NCBI RefSeq assembly: GCF_014595975.1
Contig: NZ_JABWGQ010000040.1
Coordinates: forward strand, 30,802 to 94,801
Direction of reading: 5' to 3'
Length of the DNA stretch: 64,000 bases
Source of the DNA: Sphingopyxis sp. LK2115
Lineage (GTDB): Bacteria; Pseudomonadota; Alphaproteobacteria; Sphingomonadales; Sphingomonadaceae
A model generated the notes under the pieces. It searched no databases, was not told the DNA's origin, and worked only from the letters and a program-made list of their open reading frames with translations. The first letter of the stretch is position 1, and the number at the start of each line of letters is the position of its first letter. The position numbers and the translations under genes are program-made. Below, one piece after another: positions 38,770-46,622 of the stretch.

Positions 38770-40089
38770 CTAACCCGACTTCAGCTCGGCCTTCAGCCGC
38801 AAGCTGGCGCGCCAGAAGAAGAAGGCCGGGATCAGCCCGAGCCACGCCGCGCCATAGAGGACATAGCGCACGCTTTCCTGCCCATAGGCAGGCGCGAGCA
38901 GGTCGGACAGCACCCCGAACAGGAAGGGGCCGAAACCCAGCCCGATCAGATTCTGACCGAACAGCATGATCGACGCCGCGACCGCGCGCGCCTGCGGGCG
39001 GACCAGCCCCTGCACACAGCCATAGGCGGGGCCGTAATAGGCCGAATTGAGGATCGTCGGCACGATGAGCAGCGCGACCGCGATCAGCCAGTTTTCCATA
39101 TAATAGCCAAGGAACAGGATCGGCGCCGCCACCGCCATGCCATAGGCGGGAAAGGTCAGGATATGCCTCTTGTCGCGCTTGCCGAACATATCGGCCATCT
39201 TGCCGCCGAGCCAGGTACCGAACACCCCGGCAAGGCCGAGCACGACCGCCATCGACAAGCCTGCCTCGGTCGTCGAGAGGCCGTGGCTGCGGATGAAGAA
39301 GCTGATCGTCCACAGCGCCTTGCCATAGCCGAGAAAGGCGGTGACGGACGCGGCGATCAGAATGTAGACGAAAGCGCGCGAGGCAAAGATTTCCTTCATC
39401 GCCTCGCGCGTCGAAAGCTGCGTCATCGCGGCCGCGCTCGCGGCGGCTTCCGCCGTTCGGCTGTGCCGCGGCTCGCGCATCACCAGCAGCACGATCAGCG
39501 CCAGCAGCAGCCCCGGCGCGCCGACGAGCATCAGCGCGATGCGCCAGCCATAAAGATCGTTGACAATGCCGCCGATGATGAGCCCGAGCAGCGAGCCGAT
39601 CGGCACGCCCATCCCGTAAAAGGCAATGGCCGACGAGCGCTTCGCTGCCGGCACGCTGTCGGTGATGAGCGAGTGCGCGGCGGGGGTGCAGCCCGCCTCG
39701 CCGATACCGACGCCGATGCGCGCAAACAGCAGCTGCACAAAGTTCTGCGCAAGGCCGCACACCGCGGTCATCGCCGACCAGATGGCAAGCGCGGCGGCGA
39801 TCAGCCGGACACGGTTGGTCCCGTCCCTGTCGGCATAGCGCGCGATCGGAATGCCGAGCAGAGCGTAGAATACCGCAAAGGCGGGGCCGGCGAGCAGCCC
39901 CAGCTCGGTGTCGGAGAGGCCGAGGTCGGCCTTGATCGGTTCGGCGAGGATATTGACAATCTGCCGGTCGAGGAAATTGAAGATATAGACGATCAGCAGG
40001 ATCCACAGCATCGTCCGCGCATTCGCGGCGGCACTGTCGGCGGCGGGCGACCCAGGCTGCACGGCAAGCGCAGGTTTTTCGTTCATCAT
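38770..40089 (-). CDS. MFS transporter (spinster-like)
   Basis: 439 residues, 12 predicted transmembrane helices. LLIVYIFNFLDRQIVNILAEPIKADLGLSDTELGLLAGPAFAVFYALLGIPIARYADR and the GVGIGEAGCTPAAHSLITDSVP segment are typical of the spinster-like/ACS-type MFS proteins abundant in sphingomonads. The substrate is unknown. GGGAGAG precedes two consecutive ATG codons (40089, 40086). Confidence 0.93.
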   Translation of the reverse strand: MMNEKPALAVQPGSPAADSAAANARTMLWILLIVYIFNFLDRQIVNILAEPIKADLGLSDTELGLLAGPAFAVFYALLGIPIARYADRDGTNRVRLIAAALAIWSAMTAVCGLAQNFVQLLFARIGVGIGEAGCTPAAHSLITDSVPAAKRSSAIAFYGMGVPIGSLLGLIIGGIVNDLYGWRIALMLVGAPGLLLALIVLLVMREPRHSRTAEAAASAAAMTQLSTREAMKEIFASRAFVYILIAASVTAFLGYGKALWTISFFIRSHGLSTTEAGLSMAVVLGLAGVFGTWLGGKMADMFGKRDKRHILTFPAYGMAVAAPILFLGYYMENWLIAVALLIVPTILNSAYYGPAYGCVQGLVRPQARAVAASIMLFGQNLIGLGFGPFLFGVLSDLLAPAYGQESVRYVLYGAAWLGLIPAFFFWRASLRLKAELKSG

Positions 40090-40223
40090 TCTCTCCCGAA
40101 GACAAAGCGTGCAGGGGGCGCCAGCCCCTGTCAATGCCGGTGCGACGCGATAAAAATTGCGGCTTGCAATTGCCGCTACGGCTGCCAGCCTTCCCCCATG
40201 CAAAAAATTTTTCCGGCCGCACG

Positions 40224-40460
40224 GGGCTGGAAGCGCCGGGCAAGGCCGAGTTCGAGCTGCTGATGACCGAACTCAAGACCGGCATGGCCGCCTATCCGCA
40301 TCGGACTGTCCCGATGGGCGCGGTCGATGCGTTGCCGGTCGGATTGTCGCTGATCGGTCCCCGATGGAGCGCCGCCGACGTCCTGGCCGCGGGCTGTGCC
40401 TATGAGCAGGCGAGCAGGATGAGGGTGGCGCCGACCTACCGGACCAGCATCGAACCCTGA
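40224..40460 (+). pseudogene. Amidase C-terminal remnant
   Basis: About 78 codons, GLEAPGKAEFELLMTELKTGMAAYPHRTVPMGAVDALPVGLSLIGPRWSAADVLAAGCAYEQAS, match the final part of amidase-signature enzymes (the TVPMG...GLPVGLSFIGP...YEQAT region). The catalytic Lys-Ser-Ser region, about 300 residues upstream in an intact enzyme, is absent; the MFS gene start and its promoter region lie there instead. A deletion remnant is the simplest reading. Confidence 0.75.
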
Positions 40461-40711
40461 CGACCCTAAGAAATCGGGGCTGCCTGCCGCCGACAGCGAC
40501 ACGACATCCGCCGTGCGGGCAAGCGGCGGAGCGGCGGAACGCAGGCCCATGGGCAAACGCGTCGCCGCCTGCCTGGCTCCCGCGCCATCGCCCGTGCGTG
40601 CCGCTCGCCCCCTTGCGTCGCAAAACCGGCCGATTGCGCCGCCGGTTCGGCTCAGGTTCATCTTCGCCGCCCATGGTGTGCGCAGGGCAGCGGGGCCATG
40701 GGAGTGCGAAA

Positions 40712-41125
40712 ATGATGACCGGAACCGTCGCCTTCCCCTTTTCCCTGCTTGCGCTGGCCGCGGCGCCCGCGCTGGCGCAGGACGGCGAGAAGCTCGCGCA
40801 ATCGGGCCAGCCGCCGCAGCGCACCTCGGTGCTCTACACCTTCGGCGACGAACCCTGCCCCGAACCGCAGGGCGACGAGATCATCGTTTGCGCGCAGCGT
40901 CCCGAATCCGACCGCTACCGCGTGCCAAAGGAACTGCGCGAAGAAATCAAGGACGACACCCCGGCGGGTGGCGGCAGCTGGGCGTCGGCGGTCGAGGGCT
41001 ATGACAATATCGCGCGCCTGACGCGCCCCGACAGCTGTTCGCCGGTCGGCAGCTATGGCTTCACCGGCTGCGCCGCGCTGGCGCTCCGCCAATGGTTCGA
41101 GGCGCGCCGCACATCGACCCGCTGA
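40712..41125 (+). CDS. Secreted hypothetical protein
   Basis: 137 residues. Signal peptide ending PALAQD, then a body with paired cysteines (EPCPEPQGDEIIVCAQRPESDRYRVPKELRE) and a second pair near the end (DSCSPVGSYGFTGCAALALRQW). DEIIVCAQRPESDRYRVP is characteristic of small sphingomonad periplasmic proteins, function unknown. Two ATG codons (40712, 40715) are possible. The 250 bases between it and the amidase remnant hold nothing recognisable. Confidence 0.75.
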   Translation: MMTGTVAFPFSLLALAAAPALAQDGEKLAQSGQPPQRTSVLYTFGDEPCPEPQGDEIIVCAQRPESDRYRVPKELREEIKDDTPAGGGSWASAVEGYDNIARLTRPDSCSPVGSYGFTGCAALALRQWFEARRTSTR

Positions 41126-41210
41126 TGGAAACGCGGCGTTTCTCGAGCACTTGTTGACGGCGGGCGGCCCGCTCGCCTAGCTATGTCTTCCCCCACAGCA
41201 GGAGGTTATC

Positions 41211-41855
41211 ATGCGCCGTATCGCCCCCTTCGCCGCTCTCGCCCTTGCCGTTGTCGCCGTGCCCGTCGTCGTCGCACAGAATGCACCCGCCCTTCCCGGC
41301 ACCCCCGACAAGGCGCGCGTCGCCGCCGGCACCTATATCGCCGATCCCGGCCACACGATGGTCGTTTGGGAAGTCGATCATTTCGGTTTCAGCCGGTACA
41401 CGGGCCTGTTCGGCGACGTGACCGGGACGCTGGTGATCGACCCGGCCAACCCCGCCGCCGCCAGGGTCGATGTGATGATCCCGGTCGCCAAGGTGACGAC
41501 CGCGAGCAGCGGCCTCACCGACCACCTGCTGCGCGCGGGCAAGGATGGCGGCAAGCCCGACTTTTTCGGCGCGTCCCCTGCCGACGCCCGGTTTGTTTCG
41601 ACCAGCGTTGTCGTCGACGACGATGGCGATGAGGCCAGGGTTACGGGCAATCTGACGCTGAACGGCGTGACCAGACCGGTCACGCTCGACGTCGATTTCC
41701 ACGGCGCCGGCACCAATCCGTTCAACAAGAAGGCGACCGTCGGATTCAAGGCCGAAGGCACGATCCGCCGCAGCGATTTCGGCATCACCTATGGCATCCC
41801 GATGGTCAGCGACGAGGTCGAACTCGAAATCCACGCGGCTTTCGAGAAACAGTAA
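41211..41855 (+). CDS. YceI family periplasmic protein
   Basis: 214 residues. A signal peptide (LALAVVAVPVVVA) is followed by the YceI lipocalin-like domain: AGTYIADPGHTMVVWEVDHFGFSRYTGLFGDVTGTLVIDPANPAAARVDVMIP, ARVTGNLTLNGVTRPVTLDVDF, and RRSDFGITYGIPMVSDEVELEIHAAF. These proteins bind isoprenoid-like lipids such as polyprenyl chains. aggagg precedes the ATG. A terminator follows. Confidence 0.94.
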   Translation: MRRIAPFAALALAVVAVPVVVAQNAPALPGTPDKARVAAGTYIADPGHTMVVWEVDHFGFSRYTGLFGDVTGTLVIDPANPAAARVDVMIPVAKVTTASSGLTDHLLRAGKDGGKPDFFGASPADARFVSTSVVVDDDGDEARVTGNLTLNGVTRPVTLDVDFHGAGTNPFNKKATVGFKAEGTIRRSDFGITYGIPMVSDEVELEIHAAFEKQ

Positions 41856-41894
41856 AGCGCGCACCTCAATCTGTCACACGCGCCGCCTATGAAG

Positions 41895-41925
41895 GGGGCG
41901 GGACCTACGCGGCCCCGCCCCTTTT
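41895..41925 (+). terminator. Rho-independent terminator after the YceI gene
   Basis: ggggcggg (41895-41902) pairs with cccgcccc (41914-41921), followed by tttt. It lies 40 bases past the YceI stop. Confidence 0.75.
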
Positions 41926-41944
41926 CGCACAAGGAGCGCGTGTG

Positions 41945-42298
41945 ATGAGCGAACTGGTACGCAAGATCGTCGAGGTCACCGCCTGGATCGCGGGTGACGA
42001 GGAAAATCCGCAGCTGACCGTCGAGGTCGAGGGACTTGCCCCTACCGCGGGCTGGAGCAACGTCCGGCTGGACCCCCATATTTATATCACCCCGCCCGAG
42101 GACGGCGTGCAGGATTTCGACCTTGTCGGCGACCGCCCTGCGGACGCCGCCGAGGCGCTCACCGAGGTCGAGGCTGCATGGGAAGGTCCGCTCGACGACT
42201 GGTGCGTCGGCGTGCGCGTTCACGCCGTCGACAATATGATCGAGGATGAGCTGTTCGAGCCCTGGGACGAGGACGAGGACGCGAGCGAAGCCGCCTGA
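41945..42298 (+). CDS. Acidic hypothetical protein
   Basis: 117 residues, not assigned to a family. Strongly acidic, with VRKIVEVTAWIAGDEENPQLTVEVEGLAPTAGWSNVRLDPHIYITPPEDGVQDFDLVGDRP resembling a small beta-sandwich and ending in EDELFEPWDEDEDASEAA. No signal peptide or membrane segment, so probably cytosolic. aaggagcg precedes the ATG at 41945. It is bracketed by two terminators and is therefore monocistronic. Confidence 0.75.
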   Translation: MSELVRKIVEVTAWIAGDEENPQLTVEVEGLAPTAGWSNVRLDPHIYITPPEDGVQDFDLVGDRPADAAEALTEVEAAWEGPLDDWCVGVRVHAVDNMIEDELFEPWDEDEDASEAA

Positions 42299-42323
42299 CC
42301 TTTTGCAACGCTCCCCTGCACTG

Positions 42324-42364
42324 CGCCGGGCCGCCCGCCTCCCGCGCGGCCCGGCGACGTTTTT
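42324..42364 (+). terminator. Strong Rho-independent terminator
   Basis: CGCCGGGCCGC (42324-42334) and GCGGCCCGGCG (42346-42356) are perfectly complementary around an 11-base loop, followed by acgttttt. It ends the transcript of the acidic hypothetical protein gene. Confidence 0.85.
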
Positions 42365-42425
42365 CCGGTTCATCGCAGAGCCAGCAAGCGCGGCGTAGCG
42401 TCCCGCAGTTCAAGGGAGGATGATC

Positions 42426-42914
42426 ATGCGCCCGCTGTTTCTTGCCCTCGCTCTCACAATCGCCACGCCCGCCTTCGCACAGGCGAACCCCCAGATAGAC
42501 TATCCGGCGTTCGAGACGCTCACCGCCCGCGTCGCGCCGCAGCGCGCCGCGCGCCTGCTCGCCCTCGACGCCTTCAAGGCCGAGGCGGCAAGGCCCGGCA
42601 CGCTGCTGCTCGACGCGCGTTCGAAGGATGCCTTTGCGCGCGGCCATATCAAGGGCGCCGTCAACCTGCCGCTCACCGATTTCACCGCCGACAGCCTCGC
42701 GGCCGTGATCGGCCCCGACACGAACCGTCCGATCCTCATCTATTGCAACAATAATTTCTCGAACGATCAGAGCCCGGTGCCAGTCAAGGCCGCGGCGCTC
42801 GCGCTCAACATCCAGACCTTCATCAACCTCGTCGGCTATGGCTATCCCAATGTCCGCGAACTTGCCGACGTCGTCGATTTCAACGACCCGAAGGTCGAAT
42901 GGGTGACGGGATAG
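42426..42914 (+). CDS. Secreted rhodanese-domain protein
   Basis: 162 residues. Signal peptide RPLFLALALTIATPAFAQA, then a rhodanese fold: LLLDARSKDAFARGHIKGAVNLPLTDFTADSLAAVI and the active-site loop ILIYCNNNFSNDQ with the catalytic Cys preserved. The loop is extended by Asn residues compared with typical CRxGxR loops, so sulfurtransferase activity is uncertain. Likely periplasmic. GGGAGG lies 6 bases before the ATG at 42426, favouring it over the ATG at 42420. Confidence 0.88.
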   Translation: MRPLFLALALTIATPAFAQANPQIDYPAFETLTARVAPQRAARLLALDAFKAEAARPGTLLLDARSKDAFARGHIKGAVNLPLTDFTADSLAAVIGPDTNRPILIYCNNNFSNDQSPVPVKAAALALNIQTFINLVGYGYPNVRELADVVDFNDPKVEWVTG

Positions 42915-42921
42915 GCCGCTG

Positions 42922-42964
42922 GCCCACCCCGCCATCCCGGCGAAGGCGGGGATGACGGGGTGGG
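42922..42964. repeat. Inverted repeat downstream of the rhodanese gene
   Basis: ccaccccgccatcccgg and ggggatgacggggtgg are near-complementary around gcgaagg. It belongs to the cattccggcgaaggccgggatgac family and may act as a transcript end before the leuA leader. Confidence 0.65.
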
Positions 42965-43027
42965 TTACGGCGCAATTTTTGCACTCCCCCCTTGCCAAGC
43001 GCGACATTTTGCATCACTAGGGCGCCG

Positions 43028-43078
43028 ATGCGCACCGCCGCTCTTCTTCTTCTGCGACTTACACGCCCTTGGGCGTGA
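43028..43078 (+). CDS. leuL: leuA leader peptide (leucine attenuator)
   Basis: A 16-codon frame encodes MRTAALLLLRLTRPWA, with four consecutive leucine codons (CTT CTT CTT CTG) and a fifth two codons later. It ends 84 bases before leuA. Such leucine-rich short peptides before leuA are the sensing element of ribosome-mediated attenuation. No strong ribosome-binding site is visible before the ATG; the preceding cactagggcgccg could be close to the transcription start, allowing leaderless translation. Confidence 0.75.
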   Translation: MRTAALLLLRLTRPWA

Positions 43079-43116
43079 CACTGGCTGCGCGCTCGTCGCG
43101 GCCACCCGCCCAAGGG
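43064..43116 (+). promoter_or_regulatory. leuA attenuator: mutually exclusive RNA pairings
   Basis: CCCTTGGGCG (43066-43075), at the end of the leader peptide frame, is perfectly complementary to CGCCCAAGGG (43107-43116), and can also fold on itself as CGCCC-TT-GGGCG. Between them GGCTGCG (43083-43089) and CGCGGCC (43097-43103) form another hairpin. The alternatives overlap the stop codon, where a translating ribosome would interfere. No classic T-run follows the last arm, so how it terminates is unclear. Confidence 0.6.
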
Positions 43117-43162
43117 TCCGATCGACACCGACACAGCCACCCGAAGAAGAAGTTTTCATCCC

Positions 43163-44827
43163 ATGACCATGCTCCGCGACCCCTCGGTCAAATATAGCGC
43201 CTTTCCGCAGGTTCCGCTCGCCCACCGCGAATGGCCCGCGCGCACGATCACCCGCGCCCCCATCTGGCTGTCGACCGACCTGCGCGACGGCAACCAGTCG
43301 TTGATCGACCCGATGGATGCCGAAAAAAAAACGCGCTTCTTCGACCTGCTGGTGAAGGCCGGGTTCAAGGAGATCGAGGTTGGCTTTCCCGCCAGCGGGG
43401 CGACCGATTTCGACTATATCCAGGGCCTTGTCCGATCGGGCCGCATCCCCGACGACGTCACGCCGCAGGTGCTGACGCAAAGCCGCTCCGACCTCATCCG
43501 CACCAGCTTCGACAGCCTCGCGGGCGCCCGAACCGCGATCATCCACGTGTATAATGCGCTTGCGCCGGCGTGGCGCAAGATCGTTTTCGGCATGGACAAG
43601 GCCGACATCAAGGCGATCGCGATCGACGGTGCAAAGCAGCTGCGCGACAATGCCGCGCGCCTCCCCGATACCGACTGGCGTTTCCAATACAGCCCCGAAT
43701 GCTTTTCGACCACCGAACTCGATTTCAGCATCGAGGTGTGCGAAGCGGTGATGGAGATCCTCCAGCCCGCCGTTGACAAGCCGATCATCCTCAACCTCCC
43801 CGCGACGGTCGAGGCGGCGACGCCGAACATCTATGCCGACCAGATCGAATATTTTGCCAAGAATCTGCCGAACCGCGACCGCGCGATCATCTCGCTGCAC
43901 ACGCACAACGACCGCGGCACCGGCGTCGCGGCGGCCGAACTCGGCCTGCTCGCGGGGGCCGACCGCGTCGAGGGCTGCCTGTTCGGCAATGGCGAGCGCA
44001 CCGGCAACACCTGCCTCGTCACCATCGCGCTCAACATGTATACGCAGGGCGTGGACCCGCAGCTTGATTTTTCGAACATCGACGAAGTCATCGGGGTGGT
44101 CGAATATTGTAACCAGCTCCCCGTTCACCCGCGCCACCCCTATGGCGGCGCGCTGGTCTACACCGCCTTTTCGGGCAGTCATCAGGACGCGATCAAAAAA
44201 GGCTTCGCCGCGCGCGAGCGCCAGAATGACGAGCGCTGGGAAGTCCCTTACCTGCCCATCGACCCTGCCGACCTGGGACGCAGCTATGAAGCGGTGATCC
44301 GCGTCAACAGCCAGTCGGGCAAGGGCGGCGTCGCCTGGGTGCTCGAACAGGACAAGGGCCTGAAACTGCCCAAGAAGATGCAGGCGAGCTTCAGCCACAT
44401 CGTGCAGGCCCTGGCCGACGAAACGAGCCGCGAACTCACTGCCGATGACATCTGGCACGCCTTCGAGCGCGCCTATCTCGCCACGTCGAGCAAGCGGTTT
44501 CAGCTGGTCGACTGGTCCGAAACGCACGCCGGCGCCGACCGCATCTTCGCGGGCAAGCTTACCATCGACGGTGCCGAACGCAGCGTCAGCGGCCGCGGCA
44601 ACGGCCTGATGTCCAGCGTCATCGCCGCGCTGGCCGAATCGGGCGGCCCCGTCATGGACATCGTCGATTACAGCGAGCATGCGATCGGCCAGGGCAGCAA
44701 TGTGCAAGCCGCGGCCTACGTCGAATGCCGCACCGCCGACGGCAGAAGCCTGTTCGGCTGCGGTCTCGACACCGACGTCGCGACGGCAAGCGTGCGGGCG
44801 ATATTGTCGGCGGCGAATGGCGCCTGA
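43163..44827 (+). CDS. leuA: 2-isopropylmalate synthase
   Basis: First step of leucine synthesis: acetyl-CoA plus 2-ketoisovalerate. 554 residues, the long (TIGR00970-type) form. Metal and catalytic site [16 protein letters not shown] (Arg41, Asp42), [37 protein letters not shown], and a C-terminal LeuA regulatory domain that binds leucine ([21 protein letters not shown] to the end). Preceded by a leucine-rich leader peptide, so it is probably controlled both by attenuation and by feedback inhibition. Confidence 0.97.
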   Translation: MTMLRDPSVKYSAFPQVPLAHREWPARTITRAPIWLSTDLRDGNQSLIDPMDAEKKTRFFDLLVKAGFKEIEVGFPASGATDFDYIQGLVRSGRIPDDVTPQVLTQSRSDLIRTSFDSLAGARTAIIHVYNALAPAWRKIVFGMDKADIKAIAIDGAKQLRDNAARLPDTDWRFQYSPECFSTTELDFSIEVCEAVMEILQPAVDKPIILNLPATVEAATPNIYADQIEYFAKNLPNRDRAIISLHTHNDRGTGVAAAELGLLAGADRVEGCLFGNGERTGNTCLVTIALNMYTQGVDPQLDFSNIDEVIGVVEYCNQLPVHPRHPYGGALVYTAFSGSHQDAIKKGFAARERQNDERWEVPYLPIDPADLGRSYEAVIRVNSQSGKGGVAWVLEQDKGLKLPKKMQASFSHIVQALADETSRELTADDIWHAFERAYLATSSKRFQLVDWSETHAGADRIFAGKLTIDGAERSVSGRGNGLMSSVIAALAESGGPVMDIVDYSEHAIGQGSNVQAAAYVECRTADGRSLFGCGLDTDVATASVRAILSAANGA

Positions 44828-44974
44828 AAACCCATGCCGACCCGATAAATAATTCGCCTTTATCGCAGCATGATATCGGAATAAATCGCCGGTCCACCGT
44901 GAGATTTATCATCGCGCGCGCAGATAATGAACGTGGCGATTTCGTATCGTTCCGCCGTGATTTTCCGCGTCACC

Positions 44975-45003
44975 TTGACTTTTCGGTGAAAATCTTCCAT
45001 ATC
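44975..45003 (+). promoter_or_regulatory. Promoter of the cold-shock gene
   Basis: TTGACT and CATATC with exactly 17 bases between them, 129 bases upstream of the cold-shock ATG. That implies a 5' leader of about 120 nucleotides, as in cspA genes. The rest of the 304-base gap 44828-45131 is relatively AT-rich before the promoter (gataaataattcgccttta) and shows no gene. Confidence 0.65.
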
Positions 45004-45131
45004 GTGCTGGCTAACGTCGCCTGAGACGGAATTTGACGGCCTCTTGGGGCAGACTTTTCCCTTCACATGCTACCAGCTCCACCGGTGCTTTTGCCGGAGG
45101 ATTTCCCCTTTTCGTGAAAGGAAACACGCTC

Positions 45132-45338
45132 ATGCCCATCGGCACCGTAAAATTCTTCAACAATGACAAGGGCTATGGCTTCATCGAAAATGAAGACGGC
45201 TCGGGCGACAGCTTCGTCCACATCACCGCGGTCCAGGCCGCGGGCATGACCACGCTCAACAAGCAGCAGCGCGTCTCCTACGATCTGGAAACCGGCCGCA
45301 ACGGCAAGGTTTCGGCGATCAACCTCCAGTCGGCCTGA
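45132..45338 (+). CDS. Cold-shock protein (CspA family)
   Basis: 68 residues, one cold-shock domain: GTVKFFNNDKGYGFIENEDGSGDSFVHITAVQAAGM with RNP1 (KGYGFI) and RNP2 (FVHI) intact. An RNA chaperone. A long leader and strong promoter precede it; aaaggaaa lies 8 bases before the ATG. It is followed 20 bp later by an IF-1-like gene. Confidence 0.95.
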   Translation: MPIGTVKFFNNDKGYGFIENEDGSGDSFVHITAVQAAGMTTLNKQQRVSYDLETGRNGKVSAINLQSA

Positions 45339-45358
45339 TCCTGGTCAAGGATGAGCCG

Positions 45359-45617
45359 ATGACCTTTGACGGGCAGGCCGACGAAGTCCTGCCCGACGGC
45401 CGCTTCGGCGTCCTGCTCGATAACGGTCATCGGTTCGTCGTCCATACGGCCGACCGGATACGGCGTTTTGCGCATCCGGGCGGTCGCTGGCGACGCGGTC
45501 CGCGTCGAAATGACGCCCTGCGACCTCAGCAAGGGTCGCCTCGTCTACCGCGAACGCGGCGGCGGGCCACCCACCACCGGACAGCGCCGTTCGCGCCGAC
45601 CCGATATATTCACGTAA
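45359..45617 (+). pseudogene. IF-1-like gene (infA paralogue), frameshifted
   Basis: Two frames together reconstruct an IF-1-like OB-fold protein. Frame 1, from the ATG at 45359, gives [29 protein letters not shown]. The +1 frame continues with [30 protein letters not shown] to a stop at 45617, matching the IF-1 end (LTPYDLSKGRIVFR). The break is at cggcgttttgcgc near 45467-45473, where one T too many would explain it. This is a paralogue beside a cold-shock gene, not necessarily the essential infA. Loss of function, sequencing error or +1 recoding cannot be distinguished here. Confidence 0.75.
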
Positions 45618-45634
45618 CGCAGAAAACAAAGATA

Positions 45635-45793
45635 ATGATGATGACGCCATTCCAAACCAATCCTTCGATCATCCCCGCGCTGTCGGCGCTGTCGCTGGCC
45701 GGAAAGGCGATGACGACGAAGGCGCCGCGTCGTCGCCGCCCGACGCTGTCGCGGCGCGAACTCCGGCGCCTGATCGCCGACATGGTCGACTGA
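45635..45793 (+). CDS. Small basic protein
   Basis: 52 residues: TPFQTNPSIIPALSALSLAGKAMTTKAPRRRRPTLSRRELRRLIADMVD. A hydrophobic N-terminal half and an Arg-rich C-terminal helix. Three ATG codons in a row start it and no strong ribosome-binding site is seen. It is in the same frame as the first part of the IF-1-like gene, but the sequence between is out-of-frame IF-1 DNA, so it is read here as a separate gene. Function unknown. Confidence 0.5.
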   Translation: MMMTPFQTNPSIIPALSALSLAGKAMTTKAPRRRRPTLSRRELRRLIADMVD

Positions 45794-45820
45794 CCCGCCA
45801 CCTTACAGGAGCAAAGCCCC

Positions 45821-46015
45821 GTGTCGGCCACCACCGAATTTTATCTCGCCCAAGCCGAAAAATGCGCCGCTGAGGCCGATGCCTCGGCGCTGATCCAGGT
45901 TCGCGAGCGCAACCTGCGCGCCGCGGCGGCGTGGCAGGCGATGGCCGACAAGCTGCTCTACACCGAAAAACTGCGCGCCGATAAGGTTCGGATCGCCGCT
46001 CAAGCGGCTGAATGA
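45821..46015 (+). CDS. Small helical hypothetical protein
   Basis: 64 residues from GTG: SATTEFYLAQAEKCAAEADASALIQVRERNLRAAAAWQAMADKLLYTEKLRADKVRIAAQ. All-helical, with the FYLAQAEKCAAEA...VRERNLRAAAAWQ pattern seen in many small alphaproteobacterial proteins of unknown function. acaggag lies 8 bases before the GTG. Confidence 0.7.
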   Translation: MSATTEFYLAQAEKCAAEADASALIQVRERNLRAAAAWQAMADKLLYTEKLRADKVRIAAQAAE

Positions 46016-46046
46016 TCGCGCGACAAGGGCGCCGCGACCGGCTCCA

Positions 46047-46346
46047 TCAATCGACGACCCAATAACGCGCCCCGCCATCGGGCTCGCCGCCGCGGCGGCA
46101 GAGCGTCCTGCCGTCCAGCGACAATTCGGCCCAGCGCCCGATCGGCTCATGCTCGACCATCGCCAGCGCGGTCGCCAGATCGGGGGCCTCGAATGCAACC
46201 CGCTTTTCGATGCCGAACCAGCGATCCTCATATCGCAGGACAAAGGCGTTTACCGGCCGCTCGGCGGGCGGATCGTCGCGTTCGAGGCGCCGCCGCGGAG
46301 GCAGGCATTCGCAGCCGCCAGCGGCCGCGTCGAGGGGAATGGTCAT
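46047..46346 (-). CDS. Hypothetical protein
   Basis: 99 residues. VLRYEDRWFGIEKRVAFEAPDLATALAMVEHEPIGRWAELSLDGRTLCRRGG suggests a small alpha/beta domain; the first 30 residues are Pro/Arg-rich and possibly not part of the real protein. No family recognised. The 276 bases upstream (46347-46622) hold no gene I can support and no clear promoter. Confidence 0.6.
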   Translation of the reverse strand: MTIPLDAAAGGCECLPPRRRLERDDPPAERPVNAFVLRYEDRWFGIEKRVAFEAPDLATALAMVEHEPIGRWAELSLDGRTLCRRGGEPDGGARYWVVD

Positions 46347-46622
46347 TTCCGATCACCTTCGTGGGGGAGGAAGCGAAGGGGCAACCGGCACGATCTGGTC
46401 CACCGTGAAAGCAGCCGGGCGAAGCAATAAACTCCTGAACTGAAAGGCGGCCTTCGCGACACCGCGAAAAAGCCGCCACGACCATGGCGCAACAACAAAG
46501 CATTCTAGGTATTGTTTCGACCGGCGGCCTTCTGTCGTCGACGAGCGACGGGCGAAAGCCGAAACGTTACGACGCAATTACCGATAGTTAGCGTATCGGC
46601 GAGCGCTGTCTTGTCTCGCGCT

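Noticed and set aside
45359..45793. A single 144-codon protein from the IF-1-like start to 45793
   Set aside because: The middle part is IF-1 DNA read out of frame; the conserved IF-1 C-terminal half lies in the +1 frame, so the long frame is an artefact of the shift.
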